This document shows positions 35,695-48,343 of a DNA stretch of 64,000 nt, in pieces (position 1 is the stretch's first letter; each line of letters opens with the position of its first letter). The DNA is taken from positions 18,339,424-18,403,423 of the forward strand of contig OX393555.1 of assembly GCA_947650365.1 (NCBI GenBank), in the 5' to 3' direction. The stretch is from Chamaelirium japonicum. Its lineage: Eukaryota; Streptophyta; Magnoliopsida; Liliales; Melanthiaceae. The translations under genes were made by a program, and so were the position numbers. Under the pieces are notes generated by a model. That model did no database searches and was not told the origin of the DNA. It saw nothing but the letters and a program-made list of their open reading frames with translations.

Positions 35695-37280
35695 TCAGGC
35701 GTCTCCCCCAGCTTTCCACTGTCCCGACGGGAGCTTGCTGTGCAGCTTCGCGACCTTCTTACGCCATGCTGCCGCCTGTTCCGCAAGAAGCGACTTGCAC
35801 TCCGCGGTGTAGTCAGCATGCTGCCGATCAAGCGCAGCCTTATGCACTGCTTCGGCCTGGTCAAGGGAGGCCTTCAATGCGGCGATTTCGGCCTCATGAG
35901 CGGCTTGGGCGGCCTCGGCATCTACGCGCTGCCTTCTGATCGAAGCCGCCTGCGACCTGAACTTTTCCCACCACAGCCCGTTATTTTCCACCCGAGCGGA
36001 ATCCAATGCTTCTTGAAGCTCGAAGGGGTCAGAAGCGTTCTCCTACGTGACTTCGAGCTGAGCCTGGACTGCGGTAAGCTCTTTGGCGTGAACCCGTTGA
36101 GCTTCCGCCAGCTGAGCGTGTAGCTCTCTCGACTCCTGCCGAGCAGCCCGAAGGGAGGCCTTAAGCCGTGTCATCCTATGAGCACCCCCCTCGACAATTC
36201 GACAGGCCACCTGACAAAGGAGGAAACGATATTACCACAGAGTTAAGGGGAAAAGTTACTACTACAATCAACTCGTTAACGACTCAGACTTACCTCATGA
36301 AAGTCGTCGAGCTGACGCTCCCAGCCAGGACTACCCACACCAGTATCATCTTCCTCCCCTTGACGAGCAGAGAGCCTGGGGGAGCGGCGGTGAGACGTAG
36401 ATTCAGTAGCCCCGAGGGAAGAACGAGGAGGTAGCCCGGCGACGCCCCCAGAAGCAGAGGAGGAAGGCGAAGGCATGAAGTCTCGTGCCTCCTCGCGATC
36501 GAGCATTCTAGCGGCAGGGGCAGTAGGTGGTGTAACGGTAGGGGCAGCAGGTGGTGCAACAGTAGGTGCAGCAGGAGAACCGCGGGGTGAAGCTCGCCCA
36601 CGCGACCCAGCCGAGCCAGACGGCATGGCTCGCTCGCCTCGCCCGAGGGAGGGAGAGAGACTATAACCGGAAGACATCTCCGATATATTCTGCTATCTCC
36701 ACATACTGCCTACCCGTCGACGGCACGTCCTCTGACCAGTCTTCGGGGAGGGAGTAAAGGTCGTCGACAGCAGTACGTCGCATGGAGCGAGCGGGAGGAG
36801 CGCGTCCAGCATCATCGTCGCTGGAAGGCTCGTTCAGCAAAACTCGCCTCCTTGACTTCCCCGTCGGCGCAGCTACGTTGCGCGCAGCCGGTTGGCTGCA
36901 TTCGCCTACAGCTGTAGTCGACCTTGCGCGCCGCCTGAAGATCACGCAGAGTTTAGATGTAGCGGTGTTTGGGTTGAAGCGTCTGACGGAGCTGATGTAC
37001 CTGTCAGGGAGCTCAGAAGAGTAAGTAGATGGCTCTTCTTCCCTACCGGACGCAGCAGGCTGTTTGCCTTTCTTTGGAGTGGAGCTGTAGGACCTGACGA
37101 CCGGTAGCTTCGGAAATAGCTACCGCCAGTCGTCGTCATTGTTCGTTACCCGCTTAATGAGTTCGTCAAGCTCCTCCTCAACAGCCTCAGGGCACTGAAG
37201 CTGCCTAGAGGGGTAGTAGTCCTCGATGGTCACGACGAGTTGGGAGACGTGACCGGGGATGTTGAAGCGACCCCTCCAGG
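35695..37280 (-). pseudogene. Antisense accessory gene of element B, C-terminal part
   Basis: Reverse-strand coding region in the 3' internal part. From the Copia D insertion leftwards it encodes a basic/serine-rich segment (near 36661-36945), a Pro/Ala-rich low-complexity segment (near 36276-36677) and an Ala/Glu/Gln-rich coiled coil (near 35695-36006). Element A has the same order of parts. Its N-terminal part is at 47329-48050, on the far side of Copia D. Broken in several places. Confidence 0.7.
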
Positions 37281-39607
37281 TGTTAGAATTGGTGAGGTCT
37301 ACAGCTCGTAAAACCTATAGTTTAGCTATGTATGGTTGATAGTATAGGAATGCATATTGGTACGTACCTTAGTACGTGTTCTGATTACAGAACAGAGAGT
37401 CATGGCTATATGGTAATCCACTTGAGTGGGAGACTCAAGGGACTGGTCCCATGTAACCTAAATACGTTCGCAGCTCTGATAAGGGTTGGTCGCCCTATCA
37501 GGATAAGCTATTGGGATGACAGAGCGTGGGTTTCTCCACCACGGTCATTACCAGGCACAGTGTCTGTAGCCGAACGGAACCAACACGGTGCACAGATCGG
37601 TGAGCAGACACCGGTGCACTAAACTATATTTCTGCTTAGGGTAAAATGGTTCTAAACCCTGAGGAACCATGTCTGGTGGACTAACCAGTTTGTGGTGCTT
37701 TGGCGCACCAATGTGTGAGGATCCAGATATAGTGATCCAAAACCACGGTGTACTGGGTTACCCGGCTGGCGTTGCATTAGCATGTCACTCCTGCAGGCTA
37801 TCCACACCCCTAACGGGAGGTGCGTTCCTTGGTCTGACCTATGTCGTATTAAACCCTGGCCAGGTGGTCATCAGTTGGACTGGTGACAGATCTGGTTGCT
37901 CGAAAGAGTAATCGGAGATACGATGTATGTGGTCAACCTGGAAGGAACCGAGTCATATGAGCACTCGAGTCTGACGGTATTCTCCACCGCTCGAGTTGCA
38001 TTATGGCACCAAGTGGAGGGACAACGGGTTTACCATACTAAGCGGAGAGCAGGGGTATGAGGGAGAACATAGTAAGTCCGGGGGAATTGGAGTACAGCCT
38101 GCGTCGCACTCTGGGTGGCTACGCAGGTTAACTCGGACTCAGAGGATCGATGGTACACTCGGGTAGTGTGTCGATCGAGTTTGAGTTGGAAGCCATGAAC
38201 CCTGGTCCCTGAAGGTTCCACCTTATCGATATTATGTACGGTTCTTATACCATCTCATCGAAACAAAGAACACAGTTAGAGGAAGCGAGAAGTCCAAGCC
38301 TATGCTCCGTGAGTGCTTCGCACTAGTGCACGGTAGATGCGTTGCTACGTGTGTGCACTAAAGGAAAACCCTAGGTTAGTGCAGAGACGCATGTAGCAAT
38401 TCTTTGTCATAAGTGAACTTTGTCATATGGGTGCAATGCACCGGGACATGTTGCAAGTTGACTAGTTGACTTCACTAGGGGTACCCTACGGGAACATCAG
38501 AGAATAGTAAAATCACTGGTGCACTTCACTTATGTGTGCCTTGCAAAGTCTCGTACACGAGGAACGGCCAACTATTGACATAAGGGCGTTTTGGTCATAC
38601 CATGCGTCACTATGTACTAAGGGGGCCGGCCCTAAGTGTTGAGAGACTGGTCAAGGCTGGCCCTATTGGTTTCAGGAGGTTGTTGCCTTCGATGAAAGGG
38701 CCGGTCATGAGGCGCAGAAAACGGGCTGGTTTTGACCGTTTTCGAAAACAAAGATAAGATAGAGATAAAAGAAGAGATATATAGGGAGAGGTTTGAATCA
38801 GTCAATCCTATCCGCTAGGCTTATCCATAAGGATAAGGCCGACCCTATATAAGGCATAGGGAGAGAGGGGGGGACAAAATTATGGAGCCAAGCAAGCCCT
38901 AGGGCAGGCCCATGCATGGGGAAACCCTAGCCGCCCCCCTCTCCTCTCTTCGCATCTCCTCTCTCGTCTCTTTCTCCCTCGCTTGCGCCATTAAATAGCG
39001 ACTCGTCTTCCTCGCGTGGTGTTTCGTAGAAGGAGAAGGCTCGTCGTATGGAGGCACTCAGAGATCCATCGACGAGGTGCCGTGCATCGTGTGAGATCGG
39101 GTGAACTAGAAGGCGTCTCCCGCAACCTTTTGCTGTCCAGAATCTGTACAGAAAATCAATGTTGTTTCTGTGATTCCGGGAGCTACGGAAGTCCAAACGA
39201 TATGCATTTTGTTGCAAAAGTTGCGTCTCGAAGTTGGCTACCTGCAGTCCAAATTTCATCCCAATCGGAGTTCGGAGCATAAAGTTATGGCCGTCGCACC
39301 GAAGCTATGTCAAGCAGATCCGAGCCCGTCTCCATCGACAAAGAAGAAATTTGTCACGGTGAAAGAATCCGCACACAGGTATGATCTCTAACAAGTAGAT
39401 CTAACATAATTAGAACATGCATGCATGCTAGATTGTTCTTTCGCGTTAGATTGTCGTTAGGGGTTCGCGTAGATGCCATGCTAGATTCATACACGCATAT
39501 GTAGATCGTTTCGATGAAAATTTTGATATGTAACGCACACCGCTCACGGTCCTCGGACCTTCACTTTGCTTCCGCTGCGGGCCTCTACCATGGATTTGTT
39601 TCCAACA
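37281..39607 (+). repeat. 5' LTR of Copia D
   Basis: TGTTAGAATTGG to TTTCCAACA, 2327 bp, unusually long for Copia. TATA box TATATAAG at 38846-38853. Confidence 0.9.
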
Positions 39608-42600
39608 ATTGGTATCAGAGCTGCGCAAGTGGTGTACGTTTCATGTTTTTTTATGAAACCATCATGTGCGCGCATGAATAGTATGTGCCGCCATCGGGGT
39701 TCTACGAGTAGATCATGCATAGTATATTTTGTATGTTCTATGAATTATTCTTGCAGGGCGCTGCTTCTAAAATTTATTCTGGATATGTGATTGCTTGCTA
39801 CCGGGGGTCGGACCCCGTGTTAGCAAATATGTCTGGATGTTTTGTCTTCTGTGTGTGGATAGATTTTAGAGCTATAGTCGGGCAAGTGGTGGAAGTTGAC
39901 CACCCTTGATTCCCAGGCTTTTTGCTAGGTTTGTTTTCCTTTTCGTTCTAGGAAATTGTGTACGAGCGAGCACTTGCTTGAAGCGTACTAGAGCTTTTTC
40001 GGTTACAGATTGAAGAGGAGGACTTGCCGTAGAGATCCACCACCGGAAGGACGAGCGGAACCTTGGAGGACGATGGCGATCTGACGAAGCGTACACGATG
40101 ACGGCAAAGGGCAAAAGCGTTAGGAGATCGTATACAGAGGCTTGCACCGGATCGAGGAGCCTTGCGAAGGAGACAGAGAGCTTGCGCTGTGCCAGTCAGG
40201 TTCAGGGGTCGGACCCTGAACTTGATTCAGTTGTGTGCTTGTTTCTTTCAGTAGTTCTTTATATTTCTGTAGAGAACCCCGATGCGATAATTTAATTATC
40301 TATGTTAGAGGGATGCCCTTTCCCCTCGGGTCCTACCGATCTTATTAGGATAGGATTCCACTAGTGACACCTATTATTTAATTGACCCTTGATGATAGCA
40401 TGAATTCCTCAAATTTGGTTATGCCCCCATTAGGTCAATACCCGATTAGTCGGGTGTGCCTATTTGGCAAGCATCGAAACCTAGAATGAGTTGGAATTCT
40501 ACTATGACATCATTCGTCAAATTTATAAGCAAGACGCCATGGTAGTGGAAGACCTTTCCTGTCAGTCTGACCTTAGGCTAGGCTCCAGGGCATTAGCGTA
40601 ATAGCCAAGTTTGCAAAGCATCAATGTTCTTGGGATATGTAATGTGACCCTTGAGTGGAGAAATCCACTCGAGGCAGGGACTATGATATTCCGAGATCGA
40701 TTAATGCTTCGCAAAAGGCTTGAAATGCTAGTGGGAGCACGGTATGACCAGGGTCTAGTGTATAGGTTGTCGTGACCTTAGTGTACACTCATACTTGCAT
40801 TAAATAACCCTCAATTATAATAAGGGATGTGTAAGAGGACTCGTCGAGATCCTCTGGCCTCCACAACCAACTACTTTGTGTTTGGGTGGAAGGGCGTAGC
40901 TCGACACCCCCTAGGGTGAGGGTTATGTTTTTCCATGCCAGATAACTTAGCGGTCTCCTTCAGGATATGGCGGTTACGGGGCCAGGAGAGAAGGGCTTTT
41001 TATCCCACCCTAGTGGGGGCCGCATGAACTCCCGTGCCGTAATTGCTTAGTCTTGTGGGTAAGCATCCGAAGTGGATGTGAGGCATCTGTTGCTTGCACA
41101 ATGAGGATCACGTGGCACTGGCCAAAAGATAACCATGGTCCATCAAAGCCCTTAGTTGGCAGATTTGGACTGGGTCAAGGAAAGGCCCGTGTAAGCGGAT
41201 TGACGCTGCATGATGCCCCCTAGGGCAGGTGTAGTCGATTTCGAGATCTTACATACATGGTTAATTAATCCATAAATGTGTCTTCGCTGTGAGGGTAGCG
41301 TTGGCATTTGGATATAATTAGCTTATTTTCAAAATCCATAAAATAAGTTATTTTGTATTCGTTTTCATTCAACCATATAGTTCCCCTATCTGTTATCCCA
41401 TAAGAGAACCAGTTATCGGGTCTCTAACTACGTAGAGCGGAAGCGCTATCTTTAGCTTATGCATAGGGTAGTAAAAACATACATTGGCATGTAATCTAAG
41501 TATCCCTGTATTAGACCTAATGGGTCCAGATATCACTAGGGCACTAACTAGGGCATATGAAGACTGGCGAGAGTCTAAGGAGATGTGCAAGTGCTATATT
41601 ATAGCAGACTTGCGGACAACTCTTTAGAAGCGAGTCAGAGATATGCCGGGTCTTCTCTAATTAAGTCTTACTTGCATTAGATGTCTGAAAGGCGAAGTCA
41701 GTCGACTCATCGCTTTTCCACTAAGATACTTGTCGGTACCGAGATGTCTGAGGGTATGCTTGTTCGGGAACACATCTTTGAGTTCCAGATCGAACTAGAT
41801 TCCAAAGACATAGTACCAGATGACGAGGTGGTGGAAGACGTCTGTCTTGCATCCTTGTCTGGAACCTTCGAAGGCGTTATCAGAGACTTTAGCTTTAACA
41901 AGTTAGAGATAATAAACGCAGAACTTCTAAGGAGATTTCTAAGAGACAAAGGATGGGATCAAGATTAAAGGCAAAGCCTTTAGTGCTTAACCTAGGCCTT
42001 CTTTAGAAGAACCTAAGGAAGTAACTTATCAGAGATCGAAAACTATTATAGTGCAGAAACTGGTGTGGACTCCTAAGTCTGGTAACGCTAAAGACGGAAG
42101 TGTTTCTGTTTTGGCAAGAATAGGGGGTATTTGAAGATTGAGTATGGCCGCAGGATGTTAGGAGTAAAGTCGCTATCTAGTAGCAGCTCTTATGCTTCTT
42201 GGAATGTAGACTTCGGGTCTACAAAGATTCAAGAAAAGCAGAAGGCTACTTTATAGTGACGTAATCCTAACATAGGTACTAATGCCATAAGCCGCTGCGG
42301 AAGCTGTTAGGTATGATTGTCTTAGCTTTCCGAAATACGGATTTTGTTTTTTAGAGATATAGTTCTGTTTCCTTCTTGGTAAATGAAGTTTTTAGTTTTA
42401 GACAGCACCGTGAGTGTGTATCTTAAACTGAAAAGATAGCTTCATTACTAGAGGAATAGATCAGAATAATCTCTTTGTATTTAATCCTAATTCGGAAATA
42501 GATTTCATGACAGCTGTAGCGTCTAATTGAAATTCATCTAAATCCTTCGGAGAAGCTATCCCATTTTTGACCCCTCTGATTTAGATATTCTGTCTTAAAT

Positions 42601-43386
42601 AAATTCAAAGGTAACAGAAGGCCGAGTTTCTGTTCACAGAATCATCGGAGATCCTTCTAACCTATGAGTATAATCTGGAAGGCAGAATAACTAAAAGGGC
42701 CACGAAGGTATGTGAGTTAGTTAGTTTTGACATCTATGGTTCCAAGAGCGTCCAGACGATAGGAGTCTCTTCGATTTAATCGAGGGAACGAGAACCTATC
42801 GGACGAGTTCCATAGGATCCTGAGGGAGCATGGGATTATCTCCCAGTTAATTGCTCCAAGGATGACACGTCAGGATAAAGTCTCCGAGAGGAAGGAATCG
42901 GACTCTGTTTGACATGGTCCGTAGTATGATGAACATCGCCAAGTGTACTACCCACCTTTGGTGGGGTTGTACCTTAAAACAATAGCTTATATATGAAACT
43001 ATCTCTCATTTACCTCAGTGCCTCAGACCTATAGAGAGCTATGGTTTAAGCGAAAGCTGACACTATAGTGTCTCGAGATATAGGGCTATCCTGCACTTGT
43101 GCAAAAGGACAAGAGGGATGAGATGGAGGTGTAGTTCCAGGTATATCTATTTGTAGGTTACCCTTAGAAGGCATAAGGTGGATTGTTTTATGATCTTGAG
43201 GTTAGGAAGGTAATCATTTCTACGAATACCATCTACCTAGACCAGGATTATATTATAGACCATAAGTTTATCAGTAAGGTAGTTCTGGGTGAACTACTGG
43301 GTACTGGTAGAGAGTGCGCATCTGAAAATGTAGTGGGAGTAGATGATACAGAAACTAGTATACCAGGTACTGTAGAAACGATTCAC

Positions 43387-43650
43387 TTTGTACCACCACC
43401 ACCTCATCGTTGTGGGAGCATCCGAGCTCCTGAAAGATACTATGGAGAAACTTCGATAGTTAATCTAGAGTTTCAGGAGGATGATCCCTAGAGCTACGAA
43501 GAAGTAGTGGGAGCTTCCTTTGTACCACCACCACCTCATCGTTGTGGGACCATCAGAGCTCCTGAAAGATACTATGGAGAAACTTCGATAGTTAATCCAG
43601 AGTTTCAGGAGGATGATCCCTAGAGCTACAAAAAAGTAGTGGGAGCTTCC
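43387..43650 (+). repeat. 132-bp tandem duplication inside Copia D
   Basis: Units 43387-43518 and 43519-43650 differ at only a few bases. Each runs from TTTGTACCACCACCACC to GTGGGAGCTTCC. The length is a multiple of three. Confidence 0.9.
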
Positions 43651-45001
43651 GACAGCTCTGACTGACAAAAGACCATGGAGGCAAATTTGCATCAATGTCC
43701 CTTGGAACAGTCTTGACACTTATAGCATTATCACCCTTCAGGGTGTAGAAGGTGTATAAGAAGAGCACCCAATTAAGACTTAAGTAGCTAGATTAGTTAC
43801 CAAAGGAGAAGGGATTGACTATGTCAAAACCATCTCACTAGTAGCTATGCCTAAGTCTATTTCGGATCCTCTTAATCCATCACTGCCCATTATAGTTGGG
43901 AGATCTGGTTGATGGATGTCAAGACAGTTATTCCCTAACGGGAATTTGGAAAGGACATATGGATGATGTAGCCCCAAGATTTGTGTCAGTAGGTTAGGAA
44001 GATTTGGAATGCAAGTTGCAACGATCCATTTATGGACTGATGCAAGCATTCAGGTTGGAATATCTATTTTGATCAAGGGAATCCGCTAACACGGATTTGA
44101 TCAGAATGAGGATAAACCAAGTTGGTACAAGAAAAGTGAAATAGCTACAAGGGTGTATTTAGTATTTTACGTTAACGATATTCTACTGATTGAAAATGAC
44201 GTAAGAATATTGTTTACGGTAAAGGTTTATAGTCATCACAATTCGATGTGAAAGACCCTGGTGAGGCGAGTTATGTTCTGGGAATCAAGGTAACTCGAGA
44301 TTACCAGAGCAAGATTCTCTTGCTGTCACAGGCTACGCATGAAGATAAGATTCTAGCCAGATTCAGTTTACGAGGCTAGATATCTATTGCGCAGCAGGAA
44401 TGATGGGTCGGTTTTAGTCGAACCCGGGTCCAGATCTCTGGACCGATGTGAAGGATATACTCAGGAATCCTCATTAAGTAAGGATTATGAGTTAGCTTGC
44501 ACTTCACAAGTCCTGATATCGATTGGACGCACAAGGTCTGACTTTGGTGTCAGATGTGTGTTCCAGAGAATCGATTTCAGGGATTATTTTTATCTTGGGA
44601 TTAGAAGAGGTAGTTGGTAGAGTGTGAAGCAAGAGTGAATCACAGACTCTACCACAGAGGCTTAGCACATTGTTGCGTGCAAGGTAGAATATCAGGTGGT
44701 AAGGCTTAGGAAGTTGTTAGAGAACTTGGGACGCATACCAGAGGCTCAGTTATTTGTTGTTACAACAGAAGAGCGGTAAGCAAGGTCCAAGGAGACTAGG
44801 CACTGGCGTGAGGGGAAACCCATCAAGTACAAACTCCACTTGATCTGACAGTTATAGGAGGAAATGCAAGTAGCGGTACTGAGGTGGAATCTACAGACAA
44901 TGTTGCCAATTCCTTTAGGGAATTCCTGCAAAGGCTTTTGGGCAGCATATAGAAGCTACAGAGCTCAACACCGTTATTCCTTGTTAGACCTAGTGGGAGA
45001 T

Positions 45002-47323
45002 TGTTAGAATTGGTGAGGTCTACAGCTCGTAAAACCTATAGTTTGGCTATGTATGGTTGATAGTATAGGAATGCATATTGGTACGTACCTTAGTACGTGT
45101 TCTGATTACAGAACAGAGAGCCATGGCTACATGGTAATCCACTTGAGTGGGAGACTCAAGGGACTGGTCCTATGTAACCTAAATACGTTCGCAGCTCTGA
45201 TAAGGGTTGGTCGCCCTATTAGGATAAGCTATTGGGATGACAGAGCGTGGGTTTCTCCACCACGGTCATTACCAGGCACAGTGTCTGTAGCCGAACGGAA
45301 CCAACACGGTGCATAGATCAGTGAGCAGACACCGGTGCACTAAACTGTGTTTCTGCTTAGGGAAAACGGTCCTAAACCCTAAGGAACCATGTCTGGTGGA
45401 CTAACCAGTTTGTGGTGCTTTGGCGCACCAATGTGTGAGGATCCGGATACAGTGATCCAAAACCACGGTGTACTGGGTTAACCGGCTGGCGTTGCATTAG
45501 CATGTCACTCCTGCAGGCTATCCACACCCCTAACGGGAGGTGCGTTCCTTGGTCTGACCAACATCGTATTAAACCCTGGCCAGGTGGTCATCAGTTGGAC
45601 TGGTGACAGATCCGGTTGCTCGAAAGAGTAATTAGAGATACGATGTATGTAGTCAACCTGGAAGGAACCGAGTCATATGAGCACTCGAGTCTGACGGTAT
45701 TCTCCACCGCTCGAGTTGCATCATGGCACCAAGTGGAGGGACAGCGGGTTTACCATACTTAGCGGAGAGCAGGGGTATGAGGGAGAACATAGTAAGTCCG
45801 GGGGAATTGGAGTGCAGCCTACGTTGCACTCTGGGTGGCTACGCAGGTTAACTCGGACTCAGAGGATCGATGGTACATTCGGGTAGTGTGTCGATCGAGT
45901 TTGAGTTGGAAGCCATGAACCCTGGTCCCTGAAGGTTCCACCTTATCGACATTATGTACGGTTCTTATACCATCTCATTGAAACACAGAACGCAGTTAGA
46001 GGAAGCGAGAAGTCCAAGCCTATGCTCCGTGAGTGCTTCGCACTAGTGCACGGTAGATGCGTAGCTACGTGTGTGTACTAAGGGAAAACCCTAGGTTAGT
46101 GCAGAGACGCATGTAGCAATTCCTTGTCATAAGTGAACTTTGCCACATGGGTGCAATGCACCGGGACATGTTGCGAGTTGACTTCACTAGGGGTACCCTA
46201 CGGGAACCTCAGAGAATAGTGAAATCACTGGTGCATTTCACTTATGTGTGACTTGCAAAGTCTCGTACACGAGGAACGACCAACTATTGACATAAGGGCG
46301 TTTTGGTCATACCATGCGTCACTATGTACTAAGGGGGCCGGCCCTAAGTGTTGAGAGACTGGTCAAGGCTGGCCCTATTGGTTTCAGGAGGTTGTTGCCT
46401 CCGATGAAAGGGCCGGTCATGAGGCGCAGAAAACGGGCTGGTTTTGACCGTTTTCGAAAACAAGAAAAAGATAGAGATAAAAGAAGAGATATATAGGGAG
46501 AGGTTTGAATCAGTCAATCCTATCTGCTAGGATTATCCATAAGGATAAGGCCGACCCTATATAAGGCATAGGGAGAGAGGGGGGGGGGATGAAATTATGG
46601 AGCCAAGCAAGCCCTAGGGCCGGCCCATGCATGGGGAAACCCTAGCCGCCCCCCTCTCCTCTCTTTGCATCTCCTCTCTCGTCTCTCTCTTCCTCGCTTG
46701 CGCCATTGGATAGTGACTCGTCTTCCTCGCGTGGTGTTTCGTAGAAGAAGAAGGCTCGTCGTATGGAGGCACTCAGAGATCCATCGACGAGGTGCCGTGC
46801 ATCGTGTGAGATCGGGTGAACTAGAAGGCGTCTCCCGCAACCTTTTGCTGTCCAGAATCTGTACAAAAAATCAACGTTGTTTCTGTGATTCCGGGAGCTA
46901 CGGAAGTCCAAATGATGTGCATTTTGTTGCAAAAGTTGCGTCTTGAAGTTGGCTACCTGCAGTCCCAAATTTTATCCCAATCGGAGTTTGGAGCATAAAG
47001 TTATGACCATCGCACCGAAGCTATGTCAAGCAGATCCGAGCCCGTCTCCATCGACAAAGAAGAAATTTGTCGCGGTGAAAGAATCCGCACACAGGTATGA
47101 TCTCTAACAAGTAGATCTAACATAATTAGAACATGCGTGCATGCTAGATTGTTCTTTCGCGTTAGATTGTCGTTAGGGGTTCGCGTAGATGCCATGCTAG
47201 ATTCATACACGCATATGTAGATCGTTTCGATGAAAATTTTGGTATGTAACGCACACCGCTCACGGTCCTCGGACCTTCACTTTGCTTCCGCTGCGGGCCT
47301 CTACCATGGATTTATTTCCAACA
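45002..47323 (+). repeat. 3' LTR of Copia D
   Basis: 2322 bp, about 98% identical to the 5' LTR in the parts compared. TATA box TATATAAG at 46558-46565. Confidence 0.9.
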
Positions 47324-47328
47324 CCAGG

Positions 47329-48050
47329 GTCCCCTGACCACGATGGGGCACTCTTTCCAACTCCTCACCGAGTCAGATAAACCCCCAATGAGAGGGTGAC
47401 TGCCTGCGCGCGCCTGCAGGCTGAAGTAGGAGAAGACACTGTCAGGCATTGTCTTGTAATCTTTGATGAAGTACTTTTTCAGAAGGTACGCTACGCAGAG
47501 CTGCTGCCCCGCCAACACTTCTAGTGCCTCCATACAGCAGAGGATCCTCCAGCCGTTGCCAGCTATCTGGCCTGGAGACACGTTCATACGTTCCAGTAGG
47601 CGACCAGAGAAGCTTGCCAGGGGAAGCCGCAGGCCGCAACAAAGCTGGCCGAGCATGACGACAGTATGGTCGTCGTCTGACGGGTCCAAAGGACCGGTAG
47701 CAAAGGAGAGCGAAATCATATCTGGAATACCGTACGCTACCCGGACCTCCTCCATCAGAGGGAACTTGTTTGTCATTGAGAACCAGGTGAAAGACATCTT
47801 CGACACGCAGGTCCTCGACATATATCCAAGCGAACCGACACGCAGGCCCTCGAGGTGTATCCAAGCGAACCGACACGCAGGTCCTCGGCGTGTATCCAAG
47901 CGAACCAACACGCAGGCCCTCAGCGTGTATCCAAGCGAACCAACTTGCAGGTCCTCGGTGTGTAGTCAAGCGAAACTTCTCCCAAATGAACCTTCAGCCA
48001 CAGAGGAGGAATTTGAAGCAGAGGAAAGAAATGAACCATCTGGGTCCTAT
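47329..48050 (-). pseudogene. Antisense accessory gene of element B, N-terminal part
   Basis: Reverse-strand frame with a block PGQIAGNGWRIL and flanking Leu-rich helices near 47440-47640. It resembles the plant domain annotated as putative gypsy-type transposon (Pfam Transposase_28). Element A has LGQVAGNEWRIL at the matching place (near 53490). The 5' end overlaps a 35-bp tandem array. A TATA box lies just upstream (48055-48048, minus). Its role is unknown. The maize Tat element Grande has a nuclear protein gene in the same position and orientation. Confidence 0.7.
47804..47978 (-). repeat. Five 35-bp units at the 5' end of the antisense gene
   Basis: CACGCAG starts at 47804, 47839, 47874 and 47909, with CTTGCAG at 47944, so the period is exactly 35 bp. 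Because 35 is not a multiple of three, each pass through the repeat is read in a new frame. Confidence 0.9.
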
Positions 48051-48055
48051 TTATA
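48048..48055 (-). promoter_or_regulatory. TATA box of the antisense gene in element B
   Basis: On the minus strand TATAAATA within GTCTATAAATAGGACC, followed by a leader into the antisense frame. This suggests a promoter separate from the LTR, as reported for Grande. Confidence 0.55.
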
Positions 48056-48331
48056 GACAAAGTTGGAGCTGGATGGGTTCGAATTTCGAGGAGGCGAGGT
48101 GGCAGCTCCTGGTGACGCCATGTGGCGAAAATCAGAAAAAACCCAGACATCTGTTTTTGAGTTGCAACAGCCCCGAACTAAGGCGGGCACGCAAACCGAG
48201 GCATGCACACAAACCGGTGCGGGCGCGCAAGGCGATTCTAGTGCGCAAGTCGAGGATGACACGTAGAATGAGGCTGCATGCAAATCGAGGCGAAGTGATC
48301 CTGACCGGACGGGACCGAAGACCGCCCGGTC

Positions 48332-48343
48332 AGGAGGGGGTAT
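48332..48343 (+). other. Polypurine tract of element B
   Basis: AGGAGGGGGTAT directly before the 3' LTR. Element A has AAGAGGGGGTAT at 54134-54145. Confidence 0.8.

Larger units (their letters stand above)
37281..47323 (+). mobile_element. Copia element D with 2.3-kb LTRs
   Basis: Complete element by its ends: TSD CCAGG at 37276-37280 and 47324-47328; 5' LTR 37281-39607; primer site TTGGTATCAGAGC at 39609; internal region 39608-45001; polypurine tract just before 45002; 3' LTR 45002-47323. The internal part holds only decayed Copia traces: a gag/pol-like frame near 41681-41968, an integrase-tail/linker near 43183-43490, and reverse-transcriptase words near 44160-44340. It is broken in dozens of places, although the LTRs differ by only about 2%. 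It inserted into the antisense gene of element B. Confidence 0.88.
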
